Source: Acidobacteriota bacterium
GTDB lineage: Bacteria > Acidobacteriota > Terriglobia > UBA7540
Assembly: GCA_021828245.1 (NCBI GenBank)
Contig: JAKASC010000030.1
Span: 1-14,596, forward strand
Length of the DNA stretch: 14,596 nucleotides
Direction of reading: 5' to 3'
This document shows, piece after piece, positions 1-7,233 of this stretch (position 1 is its first letter; each line of letters opens with the position of its first letter). The notes beneath the pieces are model-generated. The model was not told the DNA's origin. It saw nothing but the letters and a program-made list of their open reading frames with translations, and made no database searches. The position numbers and the translations under genes were made by a program.

Positions 1-307
1 TGGCCTGCTTGCCGCCCACGGTGATCAGACATTCTTCGGGGGCATAGGCGGAGCCAAAGTCTTTGGCGTGGCGCTCGACGACCGCGCGCCGTAACTCGGC
101 GATTCCTCCCGTGGCCGTGTATTTGGTGAAGTTGCGGCTCAGGGCCTCGATGGCGGCCTGCTTAATCCTTTCGGGGGTTGGGAAGTCGGGCTCTCCCGCG
201 CCAAAATCCACCAAATCCGTGCCGCTCGCTCGGAGCTTTTCCGCCTTTTGGACGACCGCCGCCGTGGATGAAACGGAAATTCTTGAAATGCGCTCAGAAA
301 ATTGCAT
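1..307 (-). CDS. Class I aminotransferase, aspartate aminotransferase family (5' part, runs off window)
   Basis: Pyridoxal-phosphate-dependent aminotransferase, probably aspartate:2-oxoglutarate, cytoplasmic. Only the first 102 codons are present; the gene continues past base 1. I translated the minus strand from the ATG at 305-307: the product begins MQFSERISRIS, then has the family's LVDFGAGEPDFPTP block near residues 36-49 and a YTATGGIAELR block near 69-79. It breaks off in ITVGGKQA, the approach to the cofactor-binding region. The start is supported by AAGAGG at 317-322, which overlaps the coaD stop codon, so the gene is coupled to coaD with a 14-nt gap. An ATG at 312-314 is out of frame and hits a stop within seven codons. 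The family assignment is firm. Substrate (aspartate, or another amino or keto acid) cannot be settled from the N-terminus. Confidence 0.88.
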   Translation of the reverse strand, partial: MQFSERISRISVSSTAAVVQKAEKLRASGTDLVDFGAGEPDFPTPERIKQAAIEALSRNFTKYTATGGIAELRRAVVERHAKDFGSAYAPEECLITVGGKQA

Positions 308-321
308 TGCTCATCGCCTCT

Positions 322-813
322 TCAATGGGTTGCCAAAACCTTTTGCCGCAAACGTTCCTCGACCAGCGGGGGAACCAGTCCGCGCACGTTGCCGCCGTGC
401 CGGACAATTTCTTTCACCAGCCGGGAGCTGACGTAAGTGCAGTTTTCCGCCGGCATCAAGAAGATCGTCTCCAAGGCTGGGGCCAGCTTGCGGTTCATCA
501 GGGCCATTTGGAATTCGTATTCGTAATCCGAGAAGGCTCGGACGCCACGGACAATGACTTTGGCGCCGCGTTGCGTCGCGTAATCCACCAGCAGTCCGGT
601 AAAAGCATCCACGGAAACGTTGGCCAGGCCGCGCGTCAGCTCGCGCGCCATCTCGATCCGCTCCTCCAGGCTGAACAGCGGTTGCTTTTCCGGGTTAATC
701 AGCAAGGCCACCGTCAGCCCCTCAAAGATGCGGCTGCTGCGCTCGATCAGGTCGAGGTGGCCGTTGGTGATGGGATCAAACGACCCGGGATAAATCGCCA
801 GGATTTCGGTCAT
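322..813 (-). CDS. coaD: Phosphopantetheine adenylyltransferase
   Basis: Catalyses ATP plus 4'-phosphopantetheine to dephospho-CoA, the penultimate step of coenzyme A synthesis, in the cytoplasm. From the chosen ATG the product is 163 residues, the normal family length. It carries the nucleotidyltransferase signature YPGSFDP and TNGH (residues 8-19, the T/HxGH motif), the RGVRAFSDYEYE block (89-100) and the YVSSRLVKEI motif (127-136), the counterpart of ISSTxVKEI. A longer reading frame reaches 852, but the extra 13 residues precede the conserved first strand (MTEILAIYPG) and do not fit the family; an ATG at 820-822 is a minor alternative. No strong ribosome site precedes either start. It has its own promoter-like sequence (859-887) and probably drives the downstream aminotransferase. 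Confidence 0.96.
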   Translation of the reverse strand: MTEILAIYPGSFDPITNGHLDLIERSSRIFEGLTVALLINPEKQPLFSLEERIEMARELTRGLANVSVDAFTGLLVDYATQRGAKVIVRGVRAFSDYEYEFQMALMNRKLAPALETIFLMPAENCTYVSSRLVKEIVRHGGNVRGLVPPLVEERLRQKVLATH

Positions 814-858
814 CAGCCGCATCGGCGGTGCGGGTACCCGCCAAGGCCTCACGCATTT

Positions 859-887
859 ATTTTACGAGGCGGCGGAGAAAGTGTAAA
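859..887 (-). promoter_or_regulatory. Sigma70-type promoter for coaD
   Basis: On the minus strand there is TTTACA (882-887) as -35 and TAAAAT (859-864) as -10, separated by exactly 17 nt. Each differs from consensus at one position. It lies in the 88-nt gap between the phosphoesterase stop and the coaD start, predicting a leader of roughly 40 nt. This suggests coaD and the aminotransferase can be expressed separately from the upstream operon. Confidence 0.62.
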
Positions 888-901
888 CCGCAATCTCGTG
901 C

Positions 902-1684
902 TCAAAACCGACCGCGCGCCCGCTCTTTGTGCGGAAGAATTTCGAGACAGGTCGTCCACCAGCCGGTCAAAATGGTCTCAATGAACTCCGGCGGCAACTT
1001 TTCCTCCACCATGTCCGCGGCAAGCGCCCGAAAATCATATTCTACCGGTACGAACTCCACTTTGGCTGTGTCCCGCTCGAGCGAAAGCTCGGCATAGACC
1101 ACGTGGGTTAAGCCATTATTCTCCGGGCGACCCAGAACGCCGACATTGATGAATTGGCGGCCTGCGCTCAGCCGTCGGTGCCACTTGATGCCCGTGTGCG
1201 TCACCGCCACGATGTCGGCATCGGCCAGCCGAAGCAGATATTCGAGAAAGGCGTCAGAGGTTGTGGATTCCCAAAGAAACTCGTTCAGCTTGCGGGGCGA
1301 GCCGTGGCAGAGCAGAATGCGCCATCCCTCCACCTCCAGACGCCGCGTCATGGGCAGACTGGCAAGCCACGCCTTGTTCTCCGCCGAAGTGTTCTCAAAG
1401 GTGTAGGCATAGCTGAGTCGAGCGAAATAATTGTCGCGGGGATCGGTATAGCCGCATTGGCAATCGGCCAAGCCCCCCGCCAGCGAGTTATCGTAGTTGC
1501 CTTGAATGCATTCAACGCCACAGGAACGCAAGAGCGGATAAACGCGGTCGGGATAAGGCCCGAACGCGCCCAAATCCCCCAGGCAGTAGATGCCGTCGGC
1601 GCCGCGTTGCTCGATCATGCGGAGCGCCGTTTCAAGGGCGCGATAATTGCTGTAAATGCCGCCTAGCAGTGCCAGCCGGGTCAT
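902..1684 (-). CDS. Calcineurin-like metallophosphoesterase, variant active site
   Basis: A 260-residue cytoplasmic protein of the YfcE/PF12850-like metallophosphoesterase fold. The usual motifs can be followed in order. Motif I, normally SDIHGN, reads GGIYSN (8-13), so Asp becomes Gly9 and His becomes Tyr11. Motif II is GD (36-37), intact. Motif III is GNYD (62-65), Asn kept. Motif IV is CHGSP with His127. Motif V, normally GHTH, reads THTG (162-165), keeping His163 but replacing the last His with Gly. Thus all ligands unique to metal 1 are gone and all ligands of metal 2 (Asp37, Asn63, His127, His163) remain. A CQCGYTDPRDNYFA segment (75-88) is an unusual insert with two cysteines. The start overlaps the stop of the radical SAM gene as ATGA (1681-1684). 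Hydrolytic activity and substrate are unknown; it could be a mononuclear enzyme or a binding protein. Confidence 0.85.
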   Translation of the reverse strand: MTRLALLGGIYSNYRALETALRMIEQRGADGIYCLGDLGAFGPYPDRVYPLLRSCGVECIQGNYDNSLAGGLADCQCGYTDPRDNYFARLSYAYTFENTSAENKAWLASLPMTRRLEVEGWRILLCHGSPRKLNEFLWESTTSDAFLEYLLRLADADIVAVTHTGIKWHRRLSAGRQFINVGVLGRPENNGLTHVVYAELSLERDTAKVEFVPVEYDFRALAADMVEEKLPPEFIETILTGWWTTCLEILPHKERARGRF

Positions 1685-2586
1685 GGTCTTTTAAGCTCCG
1701 CCGGCCCTTCGATCAGCGCGCTGACGTTGCCACAAATCGTGCCGTAGTGGTAACAGCTCAGGCAGGCGGGATGCTTCAGTTCATAAGTGGGCGCGGCATC
1801 TTGGAGCCGAGCGCCGAGACGCGCAGCGGGCATCTCGATCAGCAATGGACAAACCCACACTCCTCGATCCGTGACCAGACGCGAGTTGGAGCACATCAGC
1901 AAATCGCGGTCAAACCCTTCAAGCATCTCTTCGCTGAGCAAGCTGCTGTTCGCGCCCGATTGGGGCGAGCGCTCAAGCTCTCTTCCGAGCGGTAGCGCCG
2001 GCAGGAGCTTGATGCGCGGGCGCGTGTAGCCGGCGGACTTCAGCACACTTCCAAAGCTCTCGAGCGCTGCCCCATCCTCTCTTTCGTCCCAGGTGCGCAC
2101 CACGGTCACCAGCGGCAAAAGACCTCGTTGGCAAAGCCGCTCAATGGCGGCCAGCACCTGCTTGAAGACGCCGCGGCCACGAAGGGCATCATTGGATGCC
2201 TCCGTCCAGCCGTCCAAACTGACGCGGATTTCCAAGGAATACCGAGCTTTTCTTTCCATTTCCGCCAGGCGATCGGCCAGGCGGTTCGTAATCAACATGC
2301 CGTTGGTCAACACGGTGGTGGGCGCTACGGCCAGCGACAGTTCCAGCATTTCCGGAAGCTGGGGGTGGAGAAAGGGTTCGCCGCCGGTGAAGAAAATTTC
2401 CTTCACCCCTGCCTGCATGGCAGTTTCGAGCTCCTCCTGGACTTGCGCGAGCGTCAGGAAACCAAAGGAGCGTGCCTGCGGGCCGCTGCGATTGAAGCAA
2501 TGCGTGCAGGCGAGGTTGCAGAGCGTGCCCGTGACCTGGAACCACAGGTTGTCCAGATGAACCAGTTCTGCGGAGGGAAATTTCAT
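1681..2586 (-). CDS. Radical SAM enzyme with C-terminal auxiliary-cluster cysteines
   Basis: A 301-residue radical S-adenosylmethionine enzyme. The CxxxCxxC motif that binds the catalytic [4Fe-4S] cluster is Cys23, Cys27, Cys30 (CNLACTHC). It is followed by the SAM-binding GGEP (68-71), a TNG strand end (94-96) and SLDG (123-126), all in the normal order of the partial TIM barrel. The C-terminal part has five further cysteines (232, 246, 275, 278, 285) in the pattern CSN...VCP...CLSC...C. This resembles SPASM or twitch domains that hold an auxiliary cluster in peptide- and small-molecule-modifying members. No precursor-peptide gene is visible nearby, so a small-molecule substrate is at least as likely. 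Its start overlaps the MFS stop (ATGA at 2583-2586), and its stop overlaps the start of the phosphoesterase, implying strict co-expression. The family is certain; the reaction is unknown. Confidence 0.9.
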   Translation of the reverse strand: MKFPSAELVHLDNLWFQVTGTLCNLACTHCFNRSGPQARSFGFLTLAQVQEELETAMQAGVKEIFFTGGEPFLHPQLPEMLELSLAVAPTTVLTNGMLITNRLADRLAEMERKARYSLEIRVSLDGWTEASNDALRGRGVFKQVLAAIERLCQRGLLPLVTVVRTWDEREDGAALESFGSVLKSAGYTRPRIKLLPALPLGRELERSPQSGANSSLLSEEMLEGFDRDLLMCSNSRLVTDRGVWVCPLLIEMPAARLGARLQDAAPTYELKHPACLSCYHYGTICGNVSALIEGPAELKRP

Positions 2587-3977
2587 TTGCTGAGAGCCTC
2601 AAGCGTCTGACCGCGGCCTTCCGGCCCCCATAGGATCCACGGCACCATGACCAGCGCTCCGAGGATATAAAATCCCGCCAAAAGGCCGAAGGAGGCCATG
2701 ACTGAAGCATGTTCGGCGATCGCCACCAAAACCAGCGGGGCCATCGCGGCACCGATCCGCCCAAACGCCACGGAAAATCCGATCCCCGTCGAGCGGAGAG
2801 GCGTCGGAAAAATTTCCGAAAACGTCGGATAAGCGGAAACCCAGCTCCCCGTCGCGCAGAAATTAACCCCGATAAATGCCGCCATCACCCACCCAGAACG
2901 CGCAGCCAGCGTGGCCCAGCCCATCGCCAACATGGAAACCGCCGCCACCAGATAAAATCCGGTCACCGTCGCTTTGCGTCCTGCTGAATCAAGCGTGACG
3001 GCCGCGAGCGCTCCGCCGGCTACCGCGCCCACGTTGCCGACCAGAAAGAACCACGGCGTTTGCGCTTCTGAAATGTTAACACGGGGCAGCACGATGAGCG
3101 GCAGGAAGGCGAAGATGCCGTAATAGCCGGCGGCCTCGCTAAAATCGAGCAGCGAGCCGAGGGCCAACCGCCAGGGATGCTCGTGCACTAACTGAGAGAG
3201 TTGGCGGAAAAAGCCGGACACTGGCGGGAGGGGCTCGGGGCCGGTGGGCGGGGTTGAACCAAAGCGCGCACTTCCGGCTTCCATTTGGCTGAGGATTGCC
3301 TCCGCTTCCTTCGTTCGTCCGCGTCCCACCAACCAGCGGGGCGACTCGGGCAGAATCTTCCGCGCCCAAATGGTGAACACGGCGATGACCGCGCCCAGAG
3401 CGAAGGCGAACCGCCAACCTACGGCAGGCGGGAGCAGATTGATGAAAAACAAACTGAGCACCGCCGCCAGGATCGCTCCGAGCGGCCAGAAGTTCATCAC
3501 GATGGCGTTGGCACGGCCGCGATAGCGCGCCGGAATCAGCTCGCCGATGGCGGCATTAATGGCCGAGTACTCCGCCCCGACCCCGATCGCGGTCAGAAAC
3601 CGAAAGACCAGAAAAAACCAATACCCCGGCGAAAGCGCGGAAATTACCGTGAACGTCGAGTAAAGGGCCAGCGTCAGGATAAAGAGCCGACGCCTTCCAA
3701 ACCGATCAGCGAGATAGCCGAAGACCAGCGCGCCCAGCATGATTCCGATGAGCCACACGGCCACAAGAGCCGAAGCCTGGAAATTCGTCAGATGCCACAG
3801 ACTTTTCAGCACCCCCAGGACGTTACCGATGATGTTCACTTCCAAAGCGTCCAGAAGCCAGCCGACACCGAGCGCGAGCGTCACCCGGGTATGAAAGCGG
3901 GTCCAGGGCAACCGATCCAGGCGCTTGCCTACGCTGAGAGGTGCAACGGATTCTTGGGAGAAACTTAGCGTTGGCAT
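2583..3977 (-). CDS. Major facilitator superfamily transporter, sugar-porter-like
   Basis: A 464-residue inner-membrane transporter with about twelve hydrophobic segments, the usual MFS length. After a polar N-terminus with RLDRLPWTRFH, the first membrane segment is near residue 32. The loop 2-3 signature GYLADRFGRR is at 87-96. At the centre, PESPRWLV (210-217) is the sugar-porter/SLC22-type signature at the end of the first six-helix half. The loop between the halves follows (about 218-255) and is Gly/Pro-rich. Related bacterial carriers (NiaP, aromatic-acid:H+ symporter types) take up small organic acids, vitamins or sugars; the substrate here cannot be told. The ATG lies 4 nt after the porin stop with no clear ribosome site, so translation is probably coupled. 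It sits between an outer-membrane channel and two enzymes, which fits uptake of their substrate or release of their product. Confidence 0.9.
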   Translation of the reverse strand: MPTLSFSQESVAPLSVGKRLDRLPWTRFHTRVTLALGVGWLLDALEVNIIGNVLGVLKSLWHLTNFQASALVAVWLIGIMLGALVFGYLADRFGRRRLFILTLALYSTFTVISALSPGYWFFLVFRFLTAIGVGAEYSAINAAIGELIPARYRGRANAIVMNFWPLGAILAAVLSLFFINLLPPAVGWRFAFALGAVIAVFTIWARKILPESPRWLVGRGRTKEAEAILSQMEAGSARFGSTPPTGPEPLPPVSGFFRQLSQLVHEHPWRLALGSLLDFSEAAGYYGIFAFLPLIVLPRVNISEAQTPWFFLVGNVGAVAGGALAAVTLDSAGRKATVTGFYLVAAVSMLAMGWATLAARSGWVMAAFIGVNFCATGSWVSAYPTFSEIFPTPLRSTGIGFSVAFGRIGAAMAPLVLVAIAEHASVMASFGLLAGFYILGALVMVPWILWGPEGRGQTLEALSK

Positions 3978-3981
3978 CGGC

Positions 3982-5295
3982 TCAAAAGTGATAGTGCAAC
4001 ACGAAATTCAAGCTACGGTCCAGGGTCCGGCGTTCGGAGGATGATACCGACCTCCAGAAATCATATTCGTAAATGAAGGAGAAACCATCCGCCAATTCGA
4101 CGGTGATGCCGGGTTGAAGGATGAATTCGCGCCGCCCATCCACCCCGTGGTAGTCTCCTTGGCTGAAGTTGAAACGTGGCTGGAAGCGTCCGCGCCTCCA
4201 GCGCGTGCCCGCGAGGGTGTACGTTGCGTCTTGAGGCGGCAAGACGATGACGCCACTCACCGTTTGCCGCAGCACCTCACCGTAGGCAAGCCACGGCCCG
4301 ACCCGAAGCGTCGCATCCAGGGCTTCCTGGGTACGCTGGTTGTTGGGCCCACCCGCCCGGTCAATCGCGCCGCGAGCGAAGGAGCCGCCCAGCGTGAAGG
4401 AAGCCCGACGGCCAAAGTTCCATACGGGGGCAAAACGCATCGTTACATCGTTCTTGGCGTGCGCGCCGGGCTCGGAAACGAAATCCCGGCCTGGCAGCGA
4501 TCCGTTAACTCCTGAATCCGTCGAGAAATATTGGAGCGAATACTCCGCGCCCAGTTGACCGCGGAGCGGGTGCGAGCCTTCAAATCCCACGCCAAACTCC
4601 GGGTCCAGCATCAGGCCGTCGAAATACTCGATATTCCCAAAGAACGAGCCGTCCCAGTTCAAGCCGACACGCCGGTAAAAATCTCCAACCCGAATTTCCC
4701 CTAGCCGCGTGGCATAGCTCACGTAGCCTTCCTGCAACCAGGTGTTGCCTGGGTAGTAGCTACGGAGCTTGGTGGTCCGCAAGCGATAATCGGCATGGAA
4801 GCCCCACGGGCCGTGTTGTCCGTTCACCAGCGCTGAGAAAGCGTAGAGCTCAAACCTCGGCTGAGCACCCGGCACGCCCGTCGGCACGTATTGGTAAAGG
4901 TAAACATCGCCGCCAAACTTCACGGGCAGAGCCGCTGCCAGGGGACGGCTTTCGTTGGGCCTGGGATGAAGGCGAACCCTCCTACGAGTTGAAGGTATGG
5001 CCGCTTGCTTGGTTGGGGGCGATGGCTGTGGGGTTGTAGAAGGGCTGCGCGGCGTTGCTCTCTCGTCGCTGACCGCTGTTGAGGGCTTTTGAGCGGCCAT
5101 CAGCGCCCGGACCTCGGCTTCGAGCTTGCGAATTCGCTCCTCTTGTTTCGCCACACGTCTTTTGAGCGCTTCAATTTGAGCTTCCTCGTTATGCGGTGGC
5201 GTCCTGGCTGGAACCGAGCCGAATGCAGCCCATCCCGCTCCTTGCAAGAGCAGCGCGAGTGAAACGAAAAAACTTCGTCTCATCCGTGAGTTCAA
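3982..5295 (-). CDS. Outer-membrane porin with N-terminal coiled coil
   Basis: Predicted outer-membrane beta-barrel channel. From the TTG start the order is: signal peptide (about 1-26, basic MRRSFF then a hydrophobic run ending GWA); coiled coil rich in Glu/Lys/Arg (about 36-68, heptad Leu/Ile/Val); Pro/Ser/Thr-rich linker (70-123); then a long stretch of alternating aromatic and polar residues to a terminal His-Phe, the barrel-assembly end signal. The layout matches DcaP-like and phosphate-selective-type (OprO/OprP) porins, but substrate is not evident. TTG at 5293-5295 is favoured because AGGAGG lies 4 nt upstream (5300-5305). ATG at 5281-5283 is 15 nt or more from that site. ATG at 5353-5355 would give an overlong leader. 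The frame stays open to 5610, overlapping the upstream gene, which is implausible. The MFS gene begins 4 nt after the stop. Confidence 0.82.
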   Translation of the reverse strand: MNSRMRRSFFVSLALLLQGAGWAAFGSVPARTPPHNEEAQIEALKRRVAKQEERIRKLEAEVRALMAAQKPSTAVSDERATPRSPSTTPQPSPPTKQAAIPSTRRRVRLHPRPNESRPLAAALPVKFGGDVYLYQYVPTGVPGAQPRFELYAFSALVNGQHGPWGFHADYRLRTTKLRSYYPGNTWLQEGYVSYATRLGEIRVGDFYRRVGLNWDGSFFGNIEYFDGLMLDPEFGVGFEGSHPLRGQLGAEYSLQYFSTDSGVNGSLPGRDFVSEPGAHAKNDVTMRFAPVWNFGRRASFTLGGSFARGAIDRAGGPNNQRTQEALDATLRVGPWLAYGEVLRQTVSGVIVLPPQDATYTLAGTRWRRGRFQPRFNFSQGDYHGVDGRREFILQPGITVELADGFSFIYEYDFWRSVSSSERRTLDRSLNFVLHYHF

Positions 5296-5438
5296 AGCCC
5301 CTCCTCTCAAGAAAATTCTTGCAGGCCCCGTGAAGAAGCGCCAATGTCCATTCATTTTACACCTGCGCGTTTTGGGGCCGGCCCGCGTGCTCATATGGGA
5401 AAAAGCGCCCATGAATTTGCTGGTGAGAGCCAATCGCT

Positions 5439-6800
5439 TTAGCGCAGCATCACCGCCAATGTGAGGGCGCCCGCGAAGCTGGTTCCGGCGAGATTCACCG
5501 CGCCATTGTTCAGCCAACCACGCCGTTCGAGGGTTGCGCCGAGCAGACTGTCGAGCAAATTGCCGGCCACCGCTGCTGCCAGCACCCACGCCGCCACGCC
5601 CGGCCGGCACAGCCCCACAACCACGCTGAGGGCTGCAATAACGACTGAGGCGCCCACGCCCGCCAAGCTTCCGGGAAAGGAAATTCCGCCATCTTCTCCC
5701 GCCGGAACAGGTTCAAGCGTCGTCAGAAGATAAGCTTGCTCGGAAAGCCATTTGCCGATTTCGCTCGACACGGTATCCCCGGCCGCCTCGGCGAGCGCGG
5801 CGACCAGCGCAGCCAAAAACGCCGCCTCGCGGTGTGTGGTGATGACAAGAATTGAGAAGAAAGCCGCGGCCAGCAAATTGGCTCCGGCTTCGCGCCAGCT
5901 TCGGGCGCCGCCTTGCCTCTCGGCGATGCCGCGGCTGGCTTTCTTCCCGTAGCCCAGCCGCGTCGCCACGGAAGCCAGCGCAACAAACCCCAGGAGAATC
6001 AAGAAACTCTTCCACCCGTATCCCATGTAAATGGCCACGCCGAGCACGAACCCGGCGAGTGCGCCGGACCGTGTGGCCAAGTGGAGCACCCAAGCTAAAA
6101 GCGCGACGAGGGCGTTCACGAGCAAGGCCAGAACGATTCGCACCCCAAGATAGGGCGCATTGCTGTCGAGCGCGCTCTGGTGCATGTAGAGAGCGCAGAA
6201 CATAAATCCGCTCGCCACGAGCGCCACCGTCAGATGGTCGTCGAGGCGGAACGGCGCGGTTGAAGCCAGCGCACCCACGACGGCGGTTGCCAAGCAAATA
6301 AAAAATGTGCGGTCGGCGGGCACGGTCGGCGCAACCCACCGCGAAAGCACATAGGCAGCGGCGGTCCCGGCCACGGTGAAACTCGCCCCGGCCGCCAACG
6401 TTTTTTCAGAATTCCACGGTAGCGCGGGTTCGCTCCACGCGGAGCCGACAGTTTCCGCCGCAAAGTTCCCGGCCGCCAAAATGCCCCATACTGCGGCCAC
6501 CACCATCTCTATGTGGCGGAAAATCAGTAGGACTAAAAGGAGCGAAACTGTGTAAAGCGCCTCGCGGGTCCCCAACCGCGCGGTCCAAGTGCTGTCCGGC
6601 TCAGGCGAACCCTTCGCAGCCGCGAACTCCGGCAAAAGGTAAGCGTTGAACAATAGCGCCAGCAGCACGATGCCCATGGCTTGGCCCCAGCTTAGAAACG
6701 GCAACAAAAAGGCAAAGCCGAGCATCGCCAGACGAACCAGTCGGCCCGTTGGATCGTAAGGTCGCACTCTAAGCGTCGTTATGTCCGGAGGCGTTTCCAT
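5439..6800 (-). CDS. DUF92 membrane protein with N-terminal phytol/dolichol-kinase-like half
   Basis: A 453-residue polytopic membrane protein. The C-terminal half (about 220-453) is DUF92 (PF01940), the family of plant phytyl-phosphate kinase VTE6. Seen in order are GALAGFVLGVAIYMGYGW (246-263), a TRLGYGKK loop (280-287), the GDTVSSEIG core (341-349), an EPVPAGEDGGIS loop (363-374) and LLDSLLGATLERRG (415-428). The N-terminal half (about 20-205) looks like the CTP-dependent phytol/dolichol kinase fold (VTE5/SEC59): hydrophobic segments, then AAGNFAAETVG (109-119), LPWNSEKTLAAG (127-138) and a Gly-rich helix. The usual GD there is GN (111-112). If both halves work, it could phosphorylate a prenol twice to a prenyl diphosphate; this is inference. 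It precedes the porin by 143 nt on the same strand, so it may share its transcript. DUF92 is secure, the N-terminal assignment moderate. Confidence 0.84.
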   Translation of the reverse strand: METPPDITTLRVRPYDPTGRLVRLAMLGFAFLLPFLSWGQAMGIVLLALLFNAYLLPEFAAAKGSPEPDSTWTARLGTREALYTVSLLLVLLIFRHIEMVVAAVWGILAAGNFAAETVGSAWSEPALPWNSEKTLAAGASFTVAGTAAAYVLSRWVAPTVPADRTFFICLATAVVGALASTAPFRLDDHLTVALVASGFMFCALYMHQSALDSNAPYLGVRIVLALLVNALVALLAWVLHLATRSGALAGFVLGVAIYMGYGWKSFLILLGFVALASVATRLGYGKKASRGIAERQGGARSWREAGANLLAAAFFSILVITTHREAAFLAALVAALAEAAGDTVSSEIGKWLSEQAYLLTTLEPVPAGEDGGISFPGSLAGVGASVVIAALSVVVGLCRPGVAAWVLAAAVAGNLLDSLLGATLERRGWLNNGAVNLAGTSFAGALTLAVMLR

Positions 6801-7233
6801 TCTTCAAAGTTTCAAGAGGTTCGGCGCCGTGAAGTCCGTCGAATCCTGCGCGGTGGCCAAGCTGGTGTCCGCTGGCTCAAGCCAGTCTTGCGCGCGGATC
6901 CTTTGCTGTCTCCGCCCACGAGTCTAGCATGAATCCAATTTCAGCTTCGAGCGTGCGGGAATGTTCGCAATAGACGGATCGCTGAAAAGTAAGGGCTTCC
7001 TTCCTGGGCATGAGCGTAGTCCCGAAAGGTGTGCACACGGCTGGCTCTGAGTGGCGTTCAGATCCGATCACTATCATCAAGCGACGTACCGGGCAGCCGG
7101 ATGAACTGAACGGAGATTTCATGTTGCCGACCGGATGGGTTATACTGCCTCCATCAAGGTTGGGTTCAATCCGAAATCGCCCGAAAGGCCGCTCGGTGAA
7201 GCTCAAGGGCGGAATTGACCTGAAGGAGGGTTT
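6801..7233. other. Divergent intergenic region, no gene recognised
   Basis: This 433-nt gap separates the minus-strand block from the plus-strand block and must hold the promoters of both. I see a TATACT hexamer and a strong AAGGAGG site just before the plus-strand gene. There is also a small perfect hairpin at 6872-6885 (CTGGC-TCAA-GCCAG) without a T-run. On the minus side there is TGCTAGACT near 6921-6929, an extended -10 look-alike without a matching -35. Both strands carry open frames of up to about 120 codons here, but their translations are low-complexity and resemble no family I know. Confidence 0.5.
7118..7146 (+). promoter_or_regulatory. Possible promoter of the LPPGL-repeat protein gene
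   Basis: TATACT (7141-7146) is a good -10 hexamer, one mismatch from consensus. The hexamer 17 nt upstream, TTCATG (7118-7123), is a poor -35. It lies about 88 nt before the start codon. The call rests mostly on the -10. Confidence 0.33.

Noticed and set aside
178..984. Long plus-strand open frame over coaD and the aminotransferase
   Set aside because: It lies antisense to clearly recognised genes, resembles no family, and has the composition of a GC-rich shadow frame.
3285..3968. 227-codon plus-strand frame opposite the MFS transporter
   Set aside because: Its product is a highly charged Arg/Gln/Pro-rich string with no hydrophobic core, as expected from the reverse strand of a membrane-protein gene.
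902..5295. Radical SAM plus transporter as a RiPP (peptide natural product) cluster
   Set aside because: No short precursor ORF with a leader-core layout, no RRE-like protein and no protease are visible near the enzymes.
6872..6885. Perfect CTGGC-TCAA-GCCAG hairpin
   Set aside because: Five base pairs and no T-run; not enough to call a terminator or operator.
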